This document shows positions 7,707-15,739 of a DNA stretch of 64,000 nt, piece by piece. The translations under genes and the position numbers were made by a program. The DNA comes from DASQBT01 sp963782495 (GTDB lineage: Bacteria > Pseudomonadota > Gammaproteobacteria > Burkholderiales > Thiobacillaceae): the NCBI GenBank assembly GCA_963782495.1, contig CAWAJU010000003.1, positions 434,001 through 498,000 on the forward strand. Direction: 5' to 3'. The notes under the pieces are model-generated. The model was not told the DNA's origin. It made no database searches and saw nothing but the letters and a program-made list of their open reading frames with translations. Position 1 is the stretch's first letter, and the number at the start of each line of letters is the position of its first letter.

Positions 7707-7952
7707 ATGACGGACTTGAAGAAATTGTTGACCGTGTTGGACCAAGAAATCGGATTGCCGAATAAGGTGTCGTCCAACGTCAAAGTGATGCAGCAAGGTT
7801 TCGACAACAGAACCCAGCAGCATGTCGTCTGGCTTGAGTACCGTTGCCGTGTTCGTAACGTTGCTGTGCCGAAACCAAATCCTCAACTGGTCAAAGCGGC
7901 CAAGGACAGAAATATGGCAATGCTGAAAGACCTACTCGCACGCCTTCATTAA
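7707..7952 (+). CDS. Small hypothetical protein
   Basis: An 81-residue protein (MTDLKKLLTVLDQEIGL start) preceded by AAGGAGAG at suitable spacing. It is soluble, with no signal peptide or recognised motif. It stands alone downstream of a terminator and converges on a doubtful minus-strand frame. It probably belongs to the accessory element because it lies inside the tRNA-Gly boundary. Confidence 0.6.
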   Translation: MTDLKKLLTVLDQEIGLPNKVSSNVKVMQQGFDNRTQQHVVWLEYRCRVRNVAVPKPNPQLVKAAKDRNMAMLKDLLARLH

Positions 7953-8290
7953 GAACCCCGGGCCAGTTTCGACAGTCTCTGTCCCACTGTACCCACTGTC
8001 CCTCGAATTCCACAACAAGGCAACGGTTCAACCGGACCATGGGTTAGATATTGAGCTTTGGGCACCTTAAATCCGCTGTAATTTCGTTTTAAATCGTCAA
8101 CGGTGATGTCAGAGATGCCACTTCGTGGTTCGAGTCGGAATCCATCAGGATTCCTTCCTCGAAAGCAGCGGGCTTCACCCGCAGAAGACGTGGTTTTCTT
8201 AGCTGGCGGTTCTTGTAAACAGGCAGAAACAGTGGGTTTCACCGTTTTGTCGAACTCAAACCACAGTAAATGTTTTGCCTCTCCACCCAT
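7949..8290 (-). CDS. Doubtful hypothetical protein
   Basis: A 113-residue frame (MGGEAKHLLWFEFDKTVKP start), without a clear ribosome-binding site and without recognisable domains. Its amino-acid composition is plausible for a protein. The stop overlaps the end of the convergent small gene. It could be a fragment of a decayed element gene or non-coding. Confidence 0.3.
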   Translation of the reverse strand: MGGEAKHLLWFEFDKTVKPTVSACLQEPPAKKTTSSAGEARCFRGRNPDGFRLEPRSGISDITVDDLKRNYSGFKVPKAQYLTHGPVEPLPCCGIRGTVGTVGQRLSKLARGS

Positions 8291-8408
8291 ATATAACTTT
8301 TACTGTGGTCTCACGTGAAAACCCACGGTAATAGCGGAAAGTTGGGAAAACGCGACGGAACTCTGCGGGATTGAAGGCGCGTAACCGAGCGGAAACCCGC
8401 ATGAATCG

Positions 8409-8482
8409 TGGAGCGGGTGAAGGGAGTCGAACCCTCTTCTTCAGCTTGGGAAGCTGAGGTAATGCCGTTATACGACACCCGC
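8409..8482 (-). tRNA. tRNA-Gly (anticodon CCC)
   Basis: The minus strand folds as a complete tRNA. The acceptor arm GCGGGTG pairs with CACCCGC, the discriminator T is followed by an encoded CCA, and the anticodon arm CAGC-TTCCCAA-GCTG has CCC as anticodon (decoding GGG). The T arm is GAGGG-TTCGACT-CCCTT. It lies at the junction between accessory DNA (its 3' side, to the left) and core genes, a usual integration spot for tyrosine-recombinase elements. Confidence 0.93.
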
Positions 8483-8627
8483 GTTCGGGTAAAACACCTT
8501 GCCAGTCCTTCATCGATACCGGTATGGGCCCCAAATTGAGCCCACTGGCAGCCAACAGGGGCCATTTTATCAAGGACAAGCGGTAATCCGGGCGTCTGAC
8601 CGTCTTGTCCTAACCTACACTCACTTT

Positions 8628-8664
8628 TTGGGAAGCTAGGGTAATGCCGTTATACGACGCCCGC
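8628..8664 (-). repeat. Copy of the 5' half of tRNA-Gly (putative integration scar)
   Basis: These 37 bases match the first 37 bases of the tRNA-Gly(CCC) gene (8446-8482) at 34 positions, running from the 5' end to the anticodon loop TTCCCAA. The 3' half is missing, so it cannot be a functional tRNA. Direct repeats of part of a tRNA gene are typical of attachment sites or of scars left by lost elements. Confidence 0.8.
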
Positions 8665-8730
8665 ATGGTAGACTATTAGCCTCTTTGCGAGGCGGCAAGG
8701 CTTCGCATCTTACTTGAAATTCCAGCCCGG

Positions 8731-8940
8731 ATGAAGCCAATTAACCTAGTTATCAATGGTGAGCCGCGCGATTTCCCGACGCCGCTGAGGCTATCCGATC
8801 TGGTGGAAAGTTTGGGTTTTGCCGGCAAGCGCGTGGCAGTCGAACGCAATGGCGAAATCGTCCCGCGCAGTACGTATGGGAATACGGTCCTGCTGGATGG
8901 GGATCGGTTGGAAATCGTCGTGGCAGTGGGCGGTGGTTGA
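8731..8940 (+). CDS. thiS: Sulfur carrier protein ThiS
   Basis: A 69-residue ubiquitin-like sulfur carrier for the thiazole moiety of thiamine. The C-terminus is VAVGGG, ending in the Gly-Gly that is adenylated and converted to a thiocarboxylate. It is followed 13 bases later by thiG, its partner in thiazole synthesis. The length is normal for the family. Confidence 0.95.
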   Translation: MKPINLVINGEPRDFPTPLRLSDLVESLGFAGKRVAVERNGEIVPRSTYGNTVLLDGDRLEIVVAVGGG

Positions 8941-8953
8941 GATGGATGAATGA

Positions 8954-9739
8954 ATGATGGATGGATTGCAAATCGCGGGCAAAACCTATGGCTCCCGACT
9001 GCTGGTGGGCACCGGCAAGTACAAGGACTTCGACGAAACCCGCCGGGCTGTCGAGGCGTCCGGCGCGGAAATTGTTACAGTCGCAATTCGGCGCACCAAT
9101 ATCGGCCAGGACCCGAATCAGCCCAGCCTGCTCGATGCGCTGCCGATGTCGCAGTATACCTACCTGCCCAACACGGCAGGCTGCTACAGCGCAGACGAGG
9201 CTGTCCGCACCCTGAGGCTGGCGCGAGAACTGCTCGACGGGCACAGTCTGGTAAAGCTCGAAGTCCTCGGCGATCCTCAAAGCCTCTATCCCAATGTGGT
9301 GGAAACCCTGAAGGCGGCGGAGGTCCTGGTGAAGGAAGATTTTCAGGTGATGGTGTATACCTCGGACGACCCGATCGTGGCCAAACAGCTCGAAGACATC
9401 GGCTGCGTGACCGTCATGCCGCTCGCTTCCCTGATCGGTTCGGGCATGGGCATCCTCAATCCCTGGAATCTGCAAATCATCATTGATCGCCTGAAGGTCC
9501 CGGTGGTCGTGGACGCCGGGGTCGGCACCGCCTCCGATGCGGCTATTGCGATGGAATTGGGTTGTGATGCGGTGTTGATGAATACGGCCATTGCCGGCGC
9601 GCAAGACCCGGTATTGATGGCCGAGGCCATGAAACAGGCGGTGGAGGCTGGACGCAAGGCCTACCTGGCCGGGCGCATGCCAAAAAGGATCTACACCGCC
9701 AGCCCGTCTTCTCCAACCAGCGGCTTGATTGGGTCGTGA
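8954..9739 (+). CDS. thiG: Thiazole synthase ThiG
   Basis: A 261-residue TIM-barrel enzyme that joins dehydroglycine, deoxyxylulose 5-phosphate and ThiS-borne sulfur to form the thiazole phosphate of thiamine. Visible family blocks are LLVGTGKYKDF near the start, VKLEVLGD with the Schiff-base lysine, and PVVVDAGVGTASDAA with the phosphate-binding GVGT. Two tandem ATGs (8954, 8957) are possible starts. The stop overlaps the GTG of trmB (GTGA), so thiS-thiG-trmB is probably one transcript. Confidence 0.95.
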   Translation: MMDGLQIAGKTYGSRLLVGTGKYKDFDETRRAVEASGAEIVTVAIRRTNIGQDPNQPSLLDALPMSQYTYLPNTAGCYSADEAVRTLRLARELLDGHSLVKLEVLGDPQSLYPNVVETLKAAEVLVKEDFQVMVYTSDDPIVAKQLEDIGCVTVMPLASLIGSGMGILNPWNLQIIIDRLKVPVVVDAGVGTASDAAIAMELGCDAVLMNTAIAGAQDPVLMAEAMKQAVEAGRKAYLAGRMPKRIYTASPSSPTSGLIGS

Positions 9740-10428
9740 CTGAACAGAGTAGCGGGCGTATTTCCCATCGTGCCGTGCGAAGTTTTGTCCTGCGTCAGGG
9801 GCGCATGGGCAGCGGCCAGCAAAAGGCGCTGGATAATCTGGGGCCGCATTTTATCCTGCCTTATGTTCCCGCGACGATCGACTTTGACAAGGTCTTTGGC
9901 CGGGTTGCCCCAAGGATCATGGAGATCGGCTTTGGCATGGGCCAGACAACAGCGGAAATCGCTGCTGCCCAACCTGATCAGGATTATCTGTGCGTCGAAG
10001 TGCATACCCCTGGCGTGGGCAGTCTGCTCAAACACATCGGCGAGCGCGAGCTCAGCAATGTTCGCATCATTCAGCACGATGCCGTTGAAGTCCTGGAGCA
10101 CGTGATTCCCGATGGCGCCCTGGCCGGGGTGCATGTCTATTTCCCCGACCCCTGGCCGAAAAAAAAACACCACAAGCGGCGCTTGATCCAGCCTGAACTG
10201 GTTCAACTGCTCGCACAGAAGCTTGCATCTGGTGGCCACCTTCACTGCGCCACCGACTGGCAGGATTACGCCATACAGATGCTGGCGGCTTTGTCTGCCG
10301 AGCCGCTTCTGGTCAACAGCGCGGACGGCTATGCCCCGCGGCCCGAGTGGCGGCCTCTCACCAAGTTCGAACAGCGCGGCCTGCGTCTTGGGCATGGTGT
10401 CTGGGATCTGCTGTTCAGACGCCTTTGA
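9736..10428 (+). CDS. trmB: tRNA (guanine-N7)-methyltransferase TrmB
   Basis: A 230-residue SAM-dependent enzyme that makes m7G46 in tRNA. The SAM-binding loop is EIGFGMGQTT, and the family signature FPDPWPKKKHHKRRL is intact. The GTG start overlaps the thiG stop, which supports coupled translation. Length and motifs are standard. Confidence 0.95.
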   Translation: MTEQSSGRISHRAVRSFVLRQGRMGSGQQKALDNLGPHFILPYVPATIDFDKVFGRVAPRIMEIGFGMGQTTAEIAAAQPDQDYLCVEVHTPGVGSLLKHIGERELSNVRIIQHDAVEVLEHVIPDGALAGVHVYFPDPWPKKKHHKRRLIQPELVQLLAQKLASGGHLHCATDWQDYAIQMLAALSAEPLLVNSADGYAPRPEWRPLTKFEQRGLRLGHGVWDLLFRRL

Positions 10429-10490
10429 GGCCTGAAAAAACCGCTGAAGTGGACGATATCTTCCGCAAGCTTCAGACATCGAAATAGATC

Positions 10491-11252
10491 ATGACCCGTC
10501 TCAGAGCTGCACTGGTTCATTTGTCCGTCAGCATCACACTGGCCTCTTGCGTCATCGGCCTGCTGTTGTTTGGCTGGTACCGCCTGCCTTATTTCTGGGC
10601 GGTGGGCGGCCCCATGCTGTTGGCTCTGATCATTGGCGTGGATGTGGTGCTCGGCCCGACCTTGACCCTGATCATATTCAACCCGGCCAAGTCGCGGCGC
10701 GCACTCTCCTTCGACCTGAGCCTGATCGCCCTGGTCCAGGCGTCGGCGCTGATATACGGGCTTTACGCCGGCTATACCAGCCGGCTGGTCTATGGGGTGT
10801 TTGTCGACAGGGCCTTCATGTTGGTCAAGGCGACCGAGATCGAGCCGCAGGACTTGGCCAAGGCCAAGCTGCCGGAATATCGCGAACTTCCGCTGTTCGG
10901 GCCGAAGCTGGTGGGCGTGGAAATGCCCACCGATCCCAAGACCCTGAGCGACATGAATTTCTATTCCGCCTTCGGCATGGGCTACCAAAACCTGCCGCAA
11001 TATTTCGTGCCGTTGGAACGCAGCCGTGAACAAGTAGGCAAGGCGGCGATTTCCAGAGCGCGCCTCGCGCAGAAAAATCCACAGCTATCCAGTGAAATTG
11101 ATGCCTTGCTGAAATCCAGCCGCCTGGACTGGAATGCGGTTGCCGTGGTGCCATTCAACGTGAAGACCGGCGTCTATACCGCAGTTGTGAACCTGAGCCG
11201 GATGACCGTGATCAAGGTGCTGCCTGAAAATCCGCTCGACCGGAAGTCCTAG
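10491..11252 (+). CDS. Type IV pilin accessory protein, TfpX/TfpZ-like
   Basis: A 253-residue inner-membrane protein with hydrophobic segments at about residues 10-30, 36-60 and 75-96, then a periplasmic domain. The block GVDVVLGPTLTLIIFNPAKS is characteristic of the TfpZ/TfpX family, which sits beside some pilin genes and aids pilin stability or modification. No pilin gene is adjacent here; the pilus locus is 15 kb away. It is convergent with greB, and the family assignment comes from motif recognition only. Confidence 0.75.
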   Translation: MTRLRAALVHLSVSITLASCVIGLLLFGWYRLPYFWAVGGPMLLALIIGVDVVLGPTLTLIIFNPAKSRRALSFDLSLIALVQASALIYGLYAGYTSRLVYGVFVDRAFMLVKATEIEPQDLAKAKLPEYRELPLFGPKLVGVEMPTDPKTLSDMNFYSAFGMGYQNLPQYFVPLERSREQVGKAAISRARLAQKNPQLSSEIDALLKSSRLDWNAVAVVPFNVKTGVYTAVVNLSRMTVIKVLPENPLDRKS

Positions 11253-11809
11253 TCCAGGGCCAGGTAGCGCACCTCGAGAATTTCCAGTTCCTTCTTGCCG
11301 CCGGGAGTTTGCAATGAGATTAGATCGCCCTCGCGTGCCTTGAGCAGCGCCCGGGCAAGGGGGGCTACCCAGGAGATGCGATTCTTGCCGGGGTCGGCTT
11401 CGTCAAGCCCGACGATGGCGTAGGTTTCTTCCACCCCTGCATCGTTCACGGTTACCGTAGCGCCAAAAAATACCTGGTCAGTTTCCTCGCGCTTGGACGG
11501 ATCCACCACTTCCGCGTTGTCCAGGCGTTTCGATAGATAGCGAATTCGGCGATCGATTTCGCGCAGGCGCTTCTTGCCGTAGATGTAATCACCATTCTCT
11601 GAACGATCGCCATTGCTGGCGGCCCAGGAAATGGTCTCGACCAGCTTGGGCCGTTCGCCTTTCCACAACTGATCGAATTCTGCCTTCATCCGCGTGTAGC
11701 CCGAGGGGGTCATGTAGTTCTTGCCGCCGGCGGGCAGGGCAGGCAGGCCGCCGTCATCCTCCTCCTCGCTGTCGTCGGCATCCGATTCTTTCACAAATGC
11801 CTTGTTCAC
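11249..11809 (-). CDS. greB: Transcription elongation factor GreB
   Basis: A 186-residue Gre factor that stimulates RNA cleavage in backtracked RNA polymerase. An acidic leader (residues 8-19) precedes the coiled-coil with the acidic tip, NGDRSENGDYIYGKKRLR, which is the GreB-type variant. The C-terminal FKBP-like domain has SWVAPLARALLKAREGD. The start is GTG, overlapping by four bases the stop of the small membrane-protein gene upstream. Confidence 0.92.
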   Translation of the reverse strand: MNKAFVKESDADDSEEEDDGGLPALPAGGKNYMTPSGYTRMKAEFDQLWKGERPKLVETISWAASNGDRSENGDYIYGKKRLREIDRRIRYLSKRLDNAEVVDPSKREETDQVFFGATVTVNDAGVEETYAIVGLDEADPGKNRISWVAPLARALLKAREGDLISLQTPGGKKELEILEVRYLALD

Positions 11810-12003
11810 TTAAGCAATCCAAACAGAATGCTCAGAAATATCGACAGCAGCACACTGCTGGTGAAGGGAAAATAATAAGCCCGTCCCTTGTGCCGAAAGT
11901 GCAAATCGCCGGGCAGGCGCCCGATGCCGATGCGCTTGAGCATGGGCGACACGAGCCCAAGCAGGAACAATCCCAGCAGCAGGGTTAGAAGCCATTTTGT
12001 CAC
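11806..12003 (-). CDS. DUF2905 small membrane protein
   Basis: A 65-residue protein with two hydrophobic helices flanking the loop KRIGIGRLPGDLHFRHKG, the signature of the widespread DUF2905 family of unknown function. The GTG at 12001-12003 is chosen because the family usually starts about there; a longer in-frame ATG start at 12105 would add an unconserved leader. Its TGA overlaps the greB GTG, so the two are likely co-transcribed. Confidence 0.8.
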   Translation of the reverse strand: MTKWLLTLLLGLFLLGLVSPMLKRIGIGRLPGDLHFRHKGRAYYFPFTSSVLLSIFLSILFGLLK

Positions 12004-12111
12004 GATTGGGATTTTAGTCGCTCTCGACTGGATAGAATACGCTTGACGCAGCCGGTACGGATAGCCTGCGAAGATCTGAGACTTTGAATACTGGTTTGTC
12101 ACCATCCCGAT

Positions 12112-12870
12112 ATGACGCCACTACCGCAGTTCGAACGCACCGGCATTCTGCTTACCGAGGCCGAGTTGAGCAACTTGGCAAACCGGCACGTGCTGGTCGC
12201 GGGGTTGGGCGGCGTGGGCTCCTACTGCGCCGAGGCACTGGCACGGGCAGGAATCGGAAGCCTCACCCTGATTGACCATGACGTCGTGGCAGTGTCCAAC
12301 ATCAACCGCCAGCTCCCGGCGCTCATTTCCACGGTGGGCCGGTCCAAGATTGACTTGATGGCCGACCGTATCCGCGACATCAATCCGGATTGTCAGTTGG
12401 CTCTGCATCGCGTTTTCATCGTGCCGGAAAATATCGCTGAATTTGTACCTGCCGGGGTGAACTACGTCGCCGACTGCATTGATTCGCTCAACTGCAAGGT
12501 GGCTTTGGTGGTCTATTGCCGGCGCAACGACATAGCGGTGGCATCGAGCATGGGGGCGGGCAACAAGCTGGACCCCTCGCGCATTAGACTGGCGGATATT
12601 GCTGCGACCCGGGTTTGCTCGCTTGCCGCGGCGATGCGCAAACGGCTCAAGCGCCAGGGGATAACACGAGGCGTGCTAACCGTATTTTCCGACGAGCCCG
12701 GTCGACCGCCGCGACCGCCCCAACCGGTCGAGGGACGGGGTCGGGCCCGTGCGGTCAACGGAACCATCAGCTACATGCCGGCGCTGTTCGGCTTGATGCT
12801 GGCTGGTGAGGTCATCAGGAGCCTGCTGGAAGCAGGAACGCAAGCGGGCATCGGTTCAGACGGCGGATAG
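12112..12870 (+). CDS. tcdA: tRNA threonylcarbamoyladenosine dehydratase TcdA
   Basis: A 252-residue E1-like enzyme that cyclises t6A37 to ct6A in ANN-decoding tRNAs using ATP. The nucleotide-binding GLGGVGSYCAEALARAGIG and the following IDHD are present, and NINRQ is the conserved arginine region. YCRRNDIAVASSMGAGNKLDPS and the DEPGRPP segment also match. It converges on a small lipoprotein gene. Confidence 0.9.
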   Translation: MTPLPQFERTGILLTEAELSNLANRHVLVAGLGGVGSYCAEALARAGIGSLTLIDHDVVAVSNINRQLPALISTVGRSKIDLMADRIRDINPDCQLALHRVFIVPENIAEFVPAGVNYVADCIDSLNCKVALVVYCRRNDIAVASSMGAGNKLDPSRIRLADIAATRVCSLAAAMRKRLKRQGITRGVLTVFSDEPGRPPRPPQPVEGRGRARAVNGTISYMPALFGLMLAGEVIRSLLEAGTQAGIGSDGG

Positions 12871-12878
12871 GAGCGGTG

Positions 12879-13082
12879 CTACTTGTCTACCTGCTCTTCC
12901 ATTTTCTTCTTCTCCTGGTCTGCGTCCTCCTGCATCTGGCCTTCCAGGGCCTTGGCCTTGTCGAGTGCGTTGCGCTGGCTCTCAAACAGCTTGGGAACGG
13001 GCTCGGGCTTGGGTGGCTCGGGCGTCTTGCCGCAGGCACACAGAAGAGCCAGGGGAAGCAGGGCAGTGATCGATTTGTGCAT
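12879..13082 (-). CDS. Small lipoprotein
   Basis: A 67-residue protein with a signal peptide (MHKSITALLPLALLCAC) ending in a lipobox-like LCAC. A proline-rich spacer (KTPEPPKPEPVPK) leads to a highly charged helix with acidic and lysine clusters. It starts two bases after the upstream oxidase-like gene ends, so the two probably share a transcript. Function is unknown; betaproteobacteria carry many such small outer-membrane lipoproteins. Confidence 0.7.
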   Translation of the reverse strand: MHKSITALLPLALLCACGKTPEPPKPEPVPKLFESQRNALDKAKALEGQMQEDADQEKKKMEEQVDK

Positions 13083-13083
13083 G

Positions 13084-13629
13084 TCAGTCTTCCAGTAGTC
13101 CGGTTGTCAATCCATCGATGCTGATCCGGTTCTTGTCGCGCCAATAGTCCAACAGGCCGGTCGAACCCTTCTTTTCCGCCCAACGCGCCAAAGTGTCTCT
13201 TTCGCCAGCCGGGTTCATCAATGGCACAGCATAACCGCAGGACGTTTGCACCGAATCGATATCCATGACGATGATCTGGCGTTCGCCCGGCAAGTCACGA
13301 AAGGCGCCGCGCAGGCCTGGCCATTCGGGATCCTGGCGCCGGATGGCGGAGCCGCGTCCGTACATGCGCAGAATCAGCGGATCGACGGAGAAACTGCAGA
13401 ACATGATAGTGAAGCGGCCATTCTCGCGCAGGTGCGCCGCGGTCTCGTTGCCGCTGCCGGTCAAATCCAGGTAAGCCACCTGGCGGGACGACAGGATGCG
13501 AAAGCTGTCCATGCCCTTGGGCGAGAGGTTGATGCGGCCTTCATGCGGCGCGGTGGCAGTGAAGAACACGGGCTGAGCCTGGATGAAGCTGCGGTGCGAT
13601 GCTTCAAGTTCGGGATAAAAGCGTGCCAT
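13084..13629 (-). CDS. Pyridoxamine 5'-phosphate oxidase-family flavin protein
   Basis: A 181-residue split-barrel FMN-binding protein. INLSPKGMDSFRIL and VAYLDLTGSGNETAAHL match the subgroup often annotated as PNPOx-like, and RFTIMFCSF and RMYGRG follow. The ATG is at 13627-13629 and overlaps the stop of the Lon-domain gene (TAATG), which argues against the longer upstream frame. The substrate is unknown; this subgroup is not the PdxH enzyme. Confidence 0.82.
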   Translation of the reverse strand: MARFYPELEASHRSFIQAQPVFFTATAPHEGRINLSPKGMDSFRILSSRQVAYLDLTGSGNETAAHLRENGRFTIMFCSFSVDPLILRMYGRGSAIRRQDPEWPGLRGAFRDLPGERQIIVMDIDSVQTSCGYAVPLMNPAGERDTLARWAEKKGSTGLLDYWRDKNRISIDGLTTGLLED

Positions 13630-14222
13630 TAGAGGTTCCTGCTTCCCTGCTTGCGGAGGAACTCGGCCATGATGCGAAGCCGGGTCAGGCTGTCGTTCAT
13701 TTCCAACAAGTTTTGTTTGACGGTCAGTTTGAAGGGCAACACTTCCGCCAGGCGAAATCCCACCCATACTGCGTCATCGAAATGGCGCTCTGGCCCAAAG
13801 TGCTTTTCACCGGCGTCCTCCATGATCTGCTTTAACACGTCAACGGCTAGGCGCAGGTCATCAGTGACAGTCACGGGTAGTTCCGGTGTGATGTTATCTA
13901 CATCAGCCACGATCAGGCCATTTTTTTGCTGCGGCCGCCACTTGCGCGCCGCATAGCGTTCCCCACCTTCGACCAGCACGTGAAATATGCCCGGCTGCGG
14001 CATGTCCCAGTGGATGATCCGAGCCTGGGTGCCCACCTCAAAAGGGGTCGCCGGTTCGCCCACCTCCTGCCCGGCGCGCATGGCGCAAACGCCAAAGCAA
14101 GTGTTGTGTGCCAGACAATCCTTGATCAGTTCAAGGTAACGCTGCTCGAAAATTTTCAGCGGCAGGCGCCCGCCTGGAAACAATACGGTTTGCAATGGGA
14201 ACAGGGGCAGCGAATAGCTCAC
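13629..14222 (-). CDS. Lon N-terminal (substrate-binding) domain protein
   Basis: About 197 residues forming a stand-alone LON substrate-binding domain: LPLFPLQTVLFPGGRLPLKIFEQRYL at the N-terminus, without the AAA+ ATPase or protease parts of Lon. A GTG at 14220-14222 overlapping the ubiX stop is taken as the start; a GTG 12 bases upstream is the alternative. Such proteins are common in proteobacteria, but their role is unclear. Confidence 0.85.
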   Translation of the reverse strand: MSYSLPLFPLQTVLFPGGRLPLKIFEQRYLELIKDCLAHNTCFGVCAMRAGQEVGEPATPFEVGTQARIIHWDMPQPGIFHVLVEGGERYAARKWRPQQKNGLIVADVDNITPELPVTVTDDLRLAVDVLKQIMEDAGEKHFGPERHFDDAVWVGFRLAEVLPFKLTVKQNLLEMNDSLTRLRIMAEFLRKQGSRNL

Positions 14223-14827
14223 TGGCGTCCCCACGCTGGCAGCAGATCATGCTTGAAGCCCAACTGATCGAGGATGCGCGCGACGACGAAATCAATGAGG
14301 TCTGTGATCGTCGCCGGGTGGTGATAGAAGCCTGGATTGGCGGGCAGGATGACAGTATTCAAGCGCGCAAGCTTGAGCATGTTTTCCAGATGCACGGCAG
14401 AGAATGGTGCTTCGCGCGGCACCAGAATGAGTTTGCGATTTTCCTTCAGCATGACGTCGGCTGCGCGCTCAATGAGATTGTCTGCCAGGCCCTGGGCAAT
14501 GGCAGCCAGGGTTCCCATGGAACAAGGACAGACCACCATGGCATCTACCCTGGCCGAGCCGGACGCCACCGGCGCAAACCAGTCATCCCGGCCATAGACT
14601 TTCAGCCGACCCGTTGCGGCGTGGTAGGTTTCAGACAGTTGTCTTTCCAGATCAGCCGGCCGGGCGGACAGGGTCAGGTCAAGTTCCTGTTTGGCAACGA
14701 TATGGGCCGCCTGGGAGACCAGCAGATTGACTTGGGTGTCTGCAGCTAGCAGACACTCAAGCAGACGCAATCCGTAGGCCAGGCCGGAAGCTCCCGTGAG
14801 GGCCAAGGTTATGGTGGCTTTAGGCAT
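14219..14827 (-). CDS. ubiX: Flavin prenyltransferase UbiX
   Basis: A 202-residue flavoprotein that makes the prenylated FMN cofactor used by UbiD decarboxylase in ubiquinone synthesis. TGASGLAYGLRLLE is the N-terminal phosphate-binding loop, and CPCSMGTLAAIAQGLADNL and VPREAPFSAVHLENM are standard. The ATG at 14825-14827 is preferred over an upstream in-frame start because it overlaps the end of the preceding gene by eight bases. No ubiD lies in the window. Confidence 0.93.
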   Translation of the reverse strand: MPKATITLALTGASGLAYGLRLLECLLAADTQVNLLVSQAAHIVAKQELDLTLSARPADLERQLSETYHAATGRLKVYGRDDWFAPVASGSARVDAMVVCPCSMGTLAAIAQGLADNLIERAADVMLKENRKLILVPREAPFSAVHLENMLKLARLNTVILPANPGFYHHPATITDLIDFVVARILDQLGFKHDLLPAWGRQ

Positions 14828-15368
14828 GCGCAGACTGGGTGCTTGTGTAACTTCGCGGGGCAATCAGCCGCGCGACCACCAGCCCGTTGGTAGTGCCGAA
14901 CACCAACGCGGCCGAAGCGAAGATCGGGGCAAGGGAAAGTATGGCGCTGCCCGGCAGTAGCCAGAATGCGGCGAGTGCGAGCTGGCCGCAGATATGCAGC
15001 GCGGCAGCAATCAGGGAATGAGAAACCGGGCCGAACCAGGAGCGAGGCAGACGGACGGCGAAGAACAGGCCAAACAGACTGGCAAGCGAGCCTGACAGGG
15101 AGAGCCAGAAGCCAGGCGCGAGAAAGCTGCCGAGTAGCAGGCTGCCGGCAAATACGCGGATCAAGGCTACCCACGCGGCGGTGCGCCAGCCATGCTGCAG
15201 CAAGGCCCACAGCACCACGATGTTGGCGAGGCCGGGTTTTACCCCTGGGATCGGGCTGGGCAAGGCCGCCTCCGCGAGGCTAAGGCCGATGGCGAGCGCG
15301 GCATAGCCGGCGACACGGCGGTCTTGCTCAGTCACCGACAGGGTGATCGTATGGTCGATCGTTTTCAT
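14820..15368 (-). CDS. Gx transporter / heptaprenyl diphosphate synthase component I-like membrane protein
   Basis: A 182-residue protein with five to six hydrophobic helices and the block SPIPGVKPGLANIVVL, characteristic of the PF07456-type membrane family (Gx transporter). Members are often next to a NusG domain II protein, as here, and near ApbE-type flavinylation genes, which are not in this window. It is probably an S-component-like transporter for a small molecule; the substrate is not known. Confidence 0.8.
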   Translation of the reverse strand: MKTIDHTITLSVTEQDRRVAGYAALAIGLSLAEAALPSPIPGVKPGLANIVVLWALLQHGWRTAAWVALIRVFAGSLLLGSFLAPGFWLSLSGSLASLFGLFFAVRLPRSWFGPVSHSLIAAALHICGQLALAAFWLLPGSAILSLAPIFASAALVFGTTNGLVVARLIAPRSYTSTQSAHA

Positions 15369-15370
15369 GT

Positions 15371-15739
15371 TCAGTAATTGAGCGAGTCATACGAGCGGCT
15401 CGCGCCCGCAATTTCCACGCTCACCTGATTGGGCAGGCACAACGCGGCTTGGCCAGCCCGGCTTAGCCAACCCTGCTTGACGCACAACTGGCGCGGGCTG
15501 GGGTCGCTCGCGATGCGAACCTGATGACGGGCCACTTCCACCCGAGTCTGTCCGAGCGGCCCGGGCACTTTGATGAGCCCGTCGCGGGCAAGATTGAACT
15601 CGGCAAAAACCTTGCCGCCCGCCCGCACGATTACGTGGTCGCCCCTGGGGCGCAGCCATGCATGCAGGGCAAGCATGCACACCATTAGGCTGGCCGCGCC
15701 CAGCACGGCCCAATCGCCAGGCTTAAGATAGGCGCTCAT
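15371..15739 (-). CDS. NusG domain II-containing membrane protein
   Basis: A 122-residue protein with one N-terminal membrane anchor (about residues 10-28) and an extracytoplasmic beta-rich domain of the NusG_II type (VRIASDPSPRQLCVKQGWLS). Start ATG 15737-15739 overlaps the rapZ stop (ATGA). The pairing with the Gx transporter gene downstream is conserved in many bacteria. Function is unknown. Confidence 0.78.
   Translation of the reverse strand: MSAYLKPGDWAVLGAASLMVCMLALHAWLRPRGDHVIVRAGGKVFAEFNLARDGLIKVPGPLGQTRVEVARHQVRIASDPSPRQLCVKQGWLSRAGQAALCLPNQVSVEIAGASRSYDSLNY

Noticed and set aside
8628..8664. A second tRNA-Gly gene
   Set aside because: Only the 5' half is present; the T arm and 3' acceptor strand are missing.
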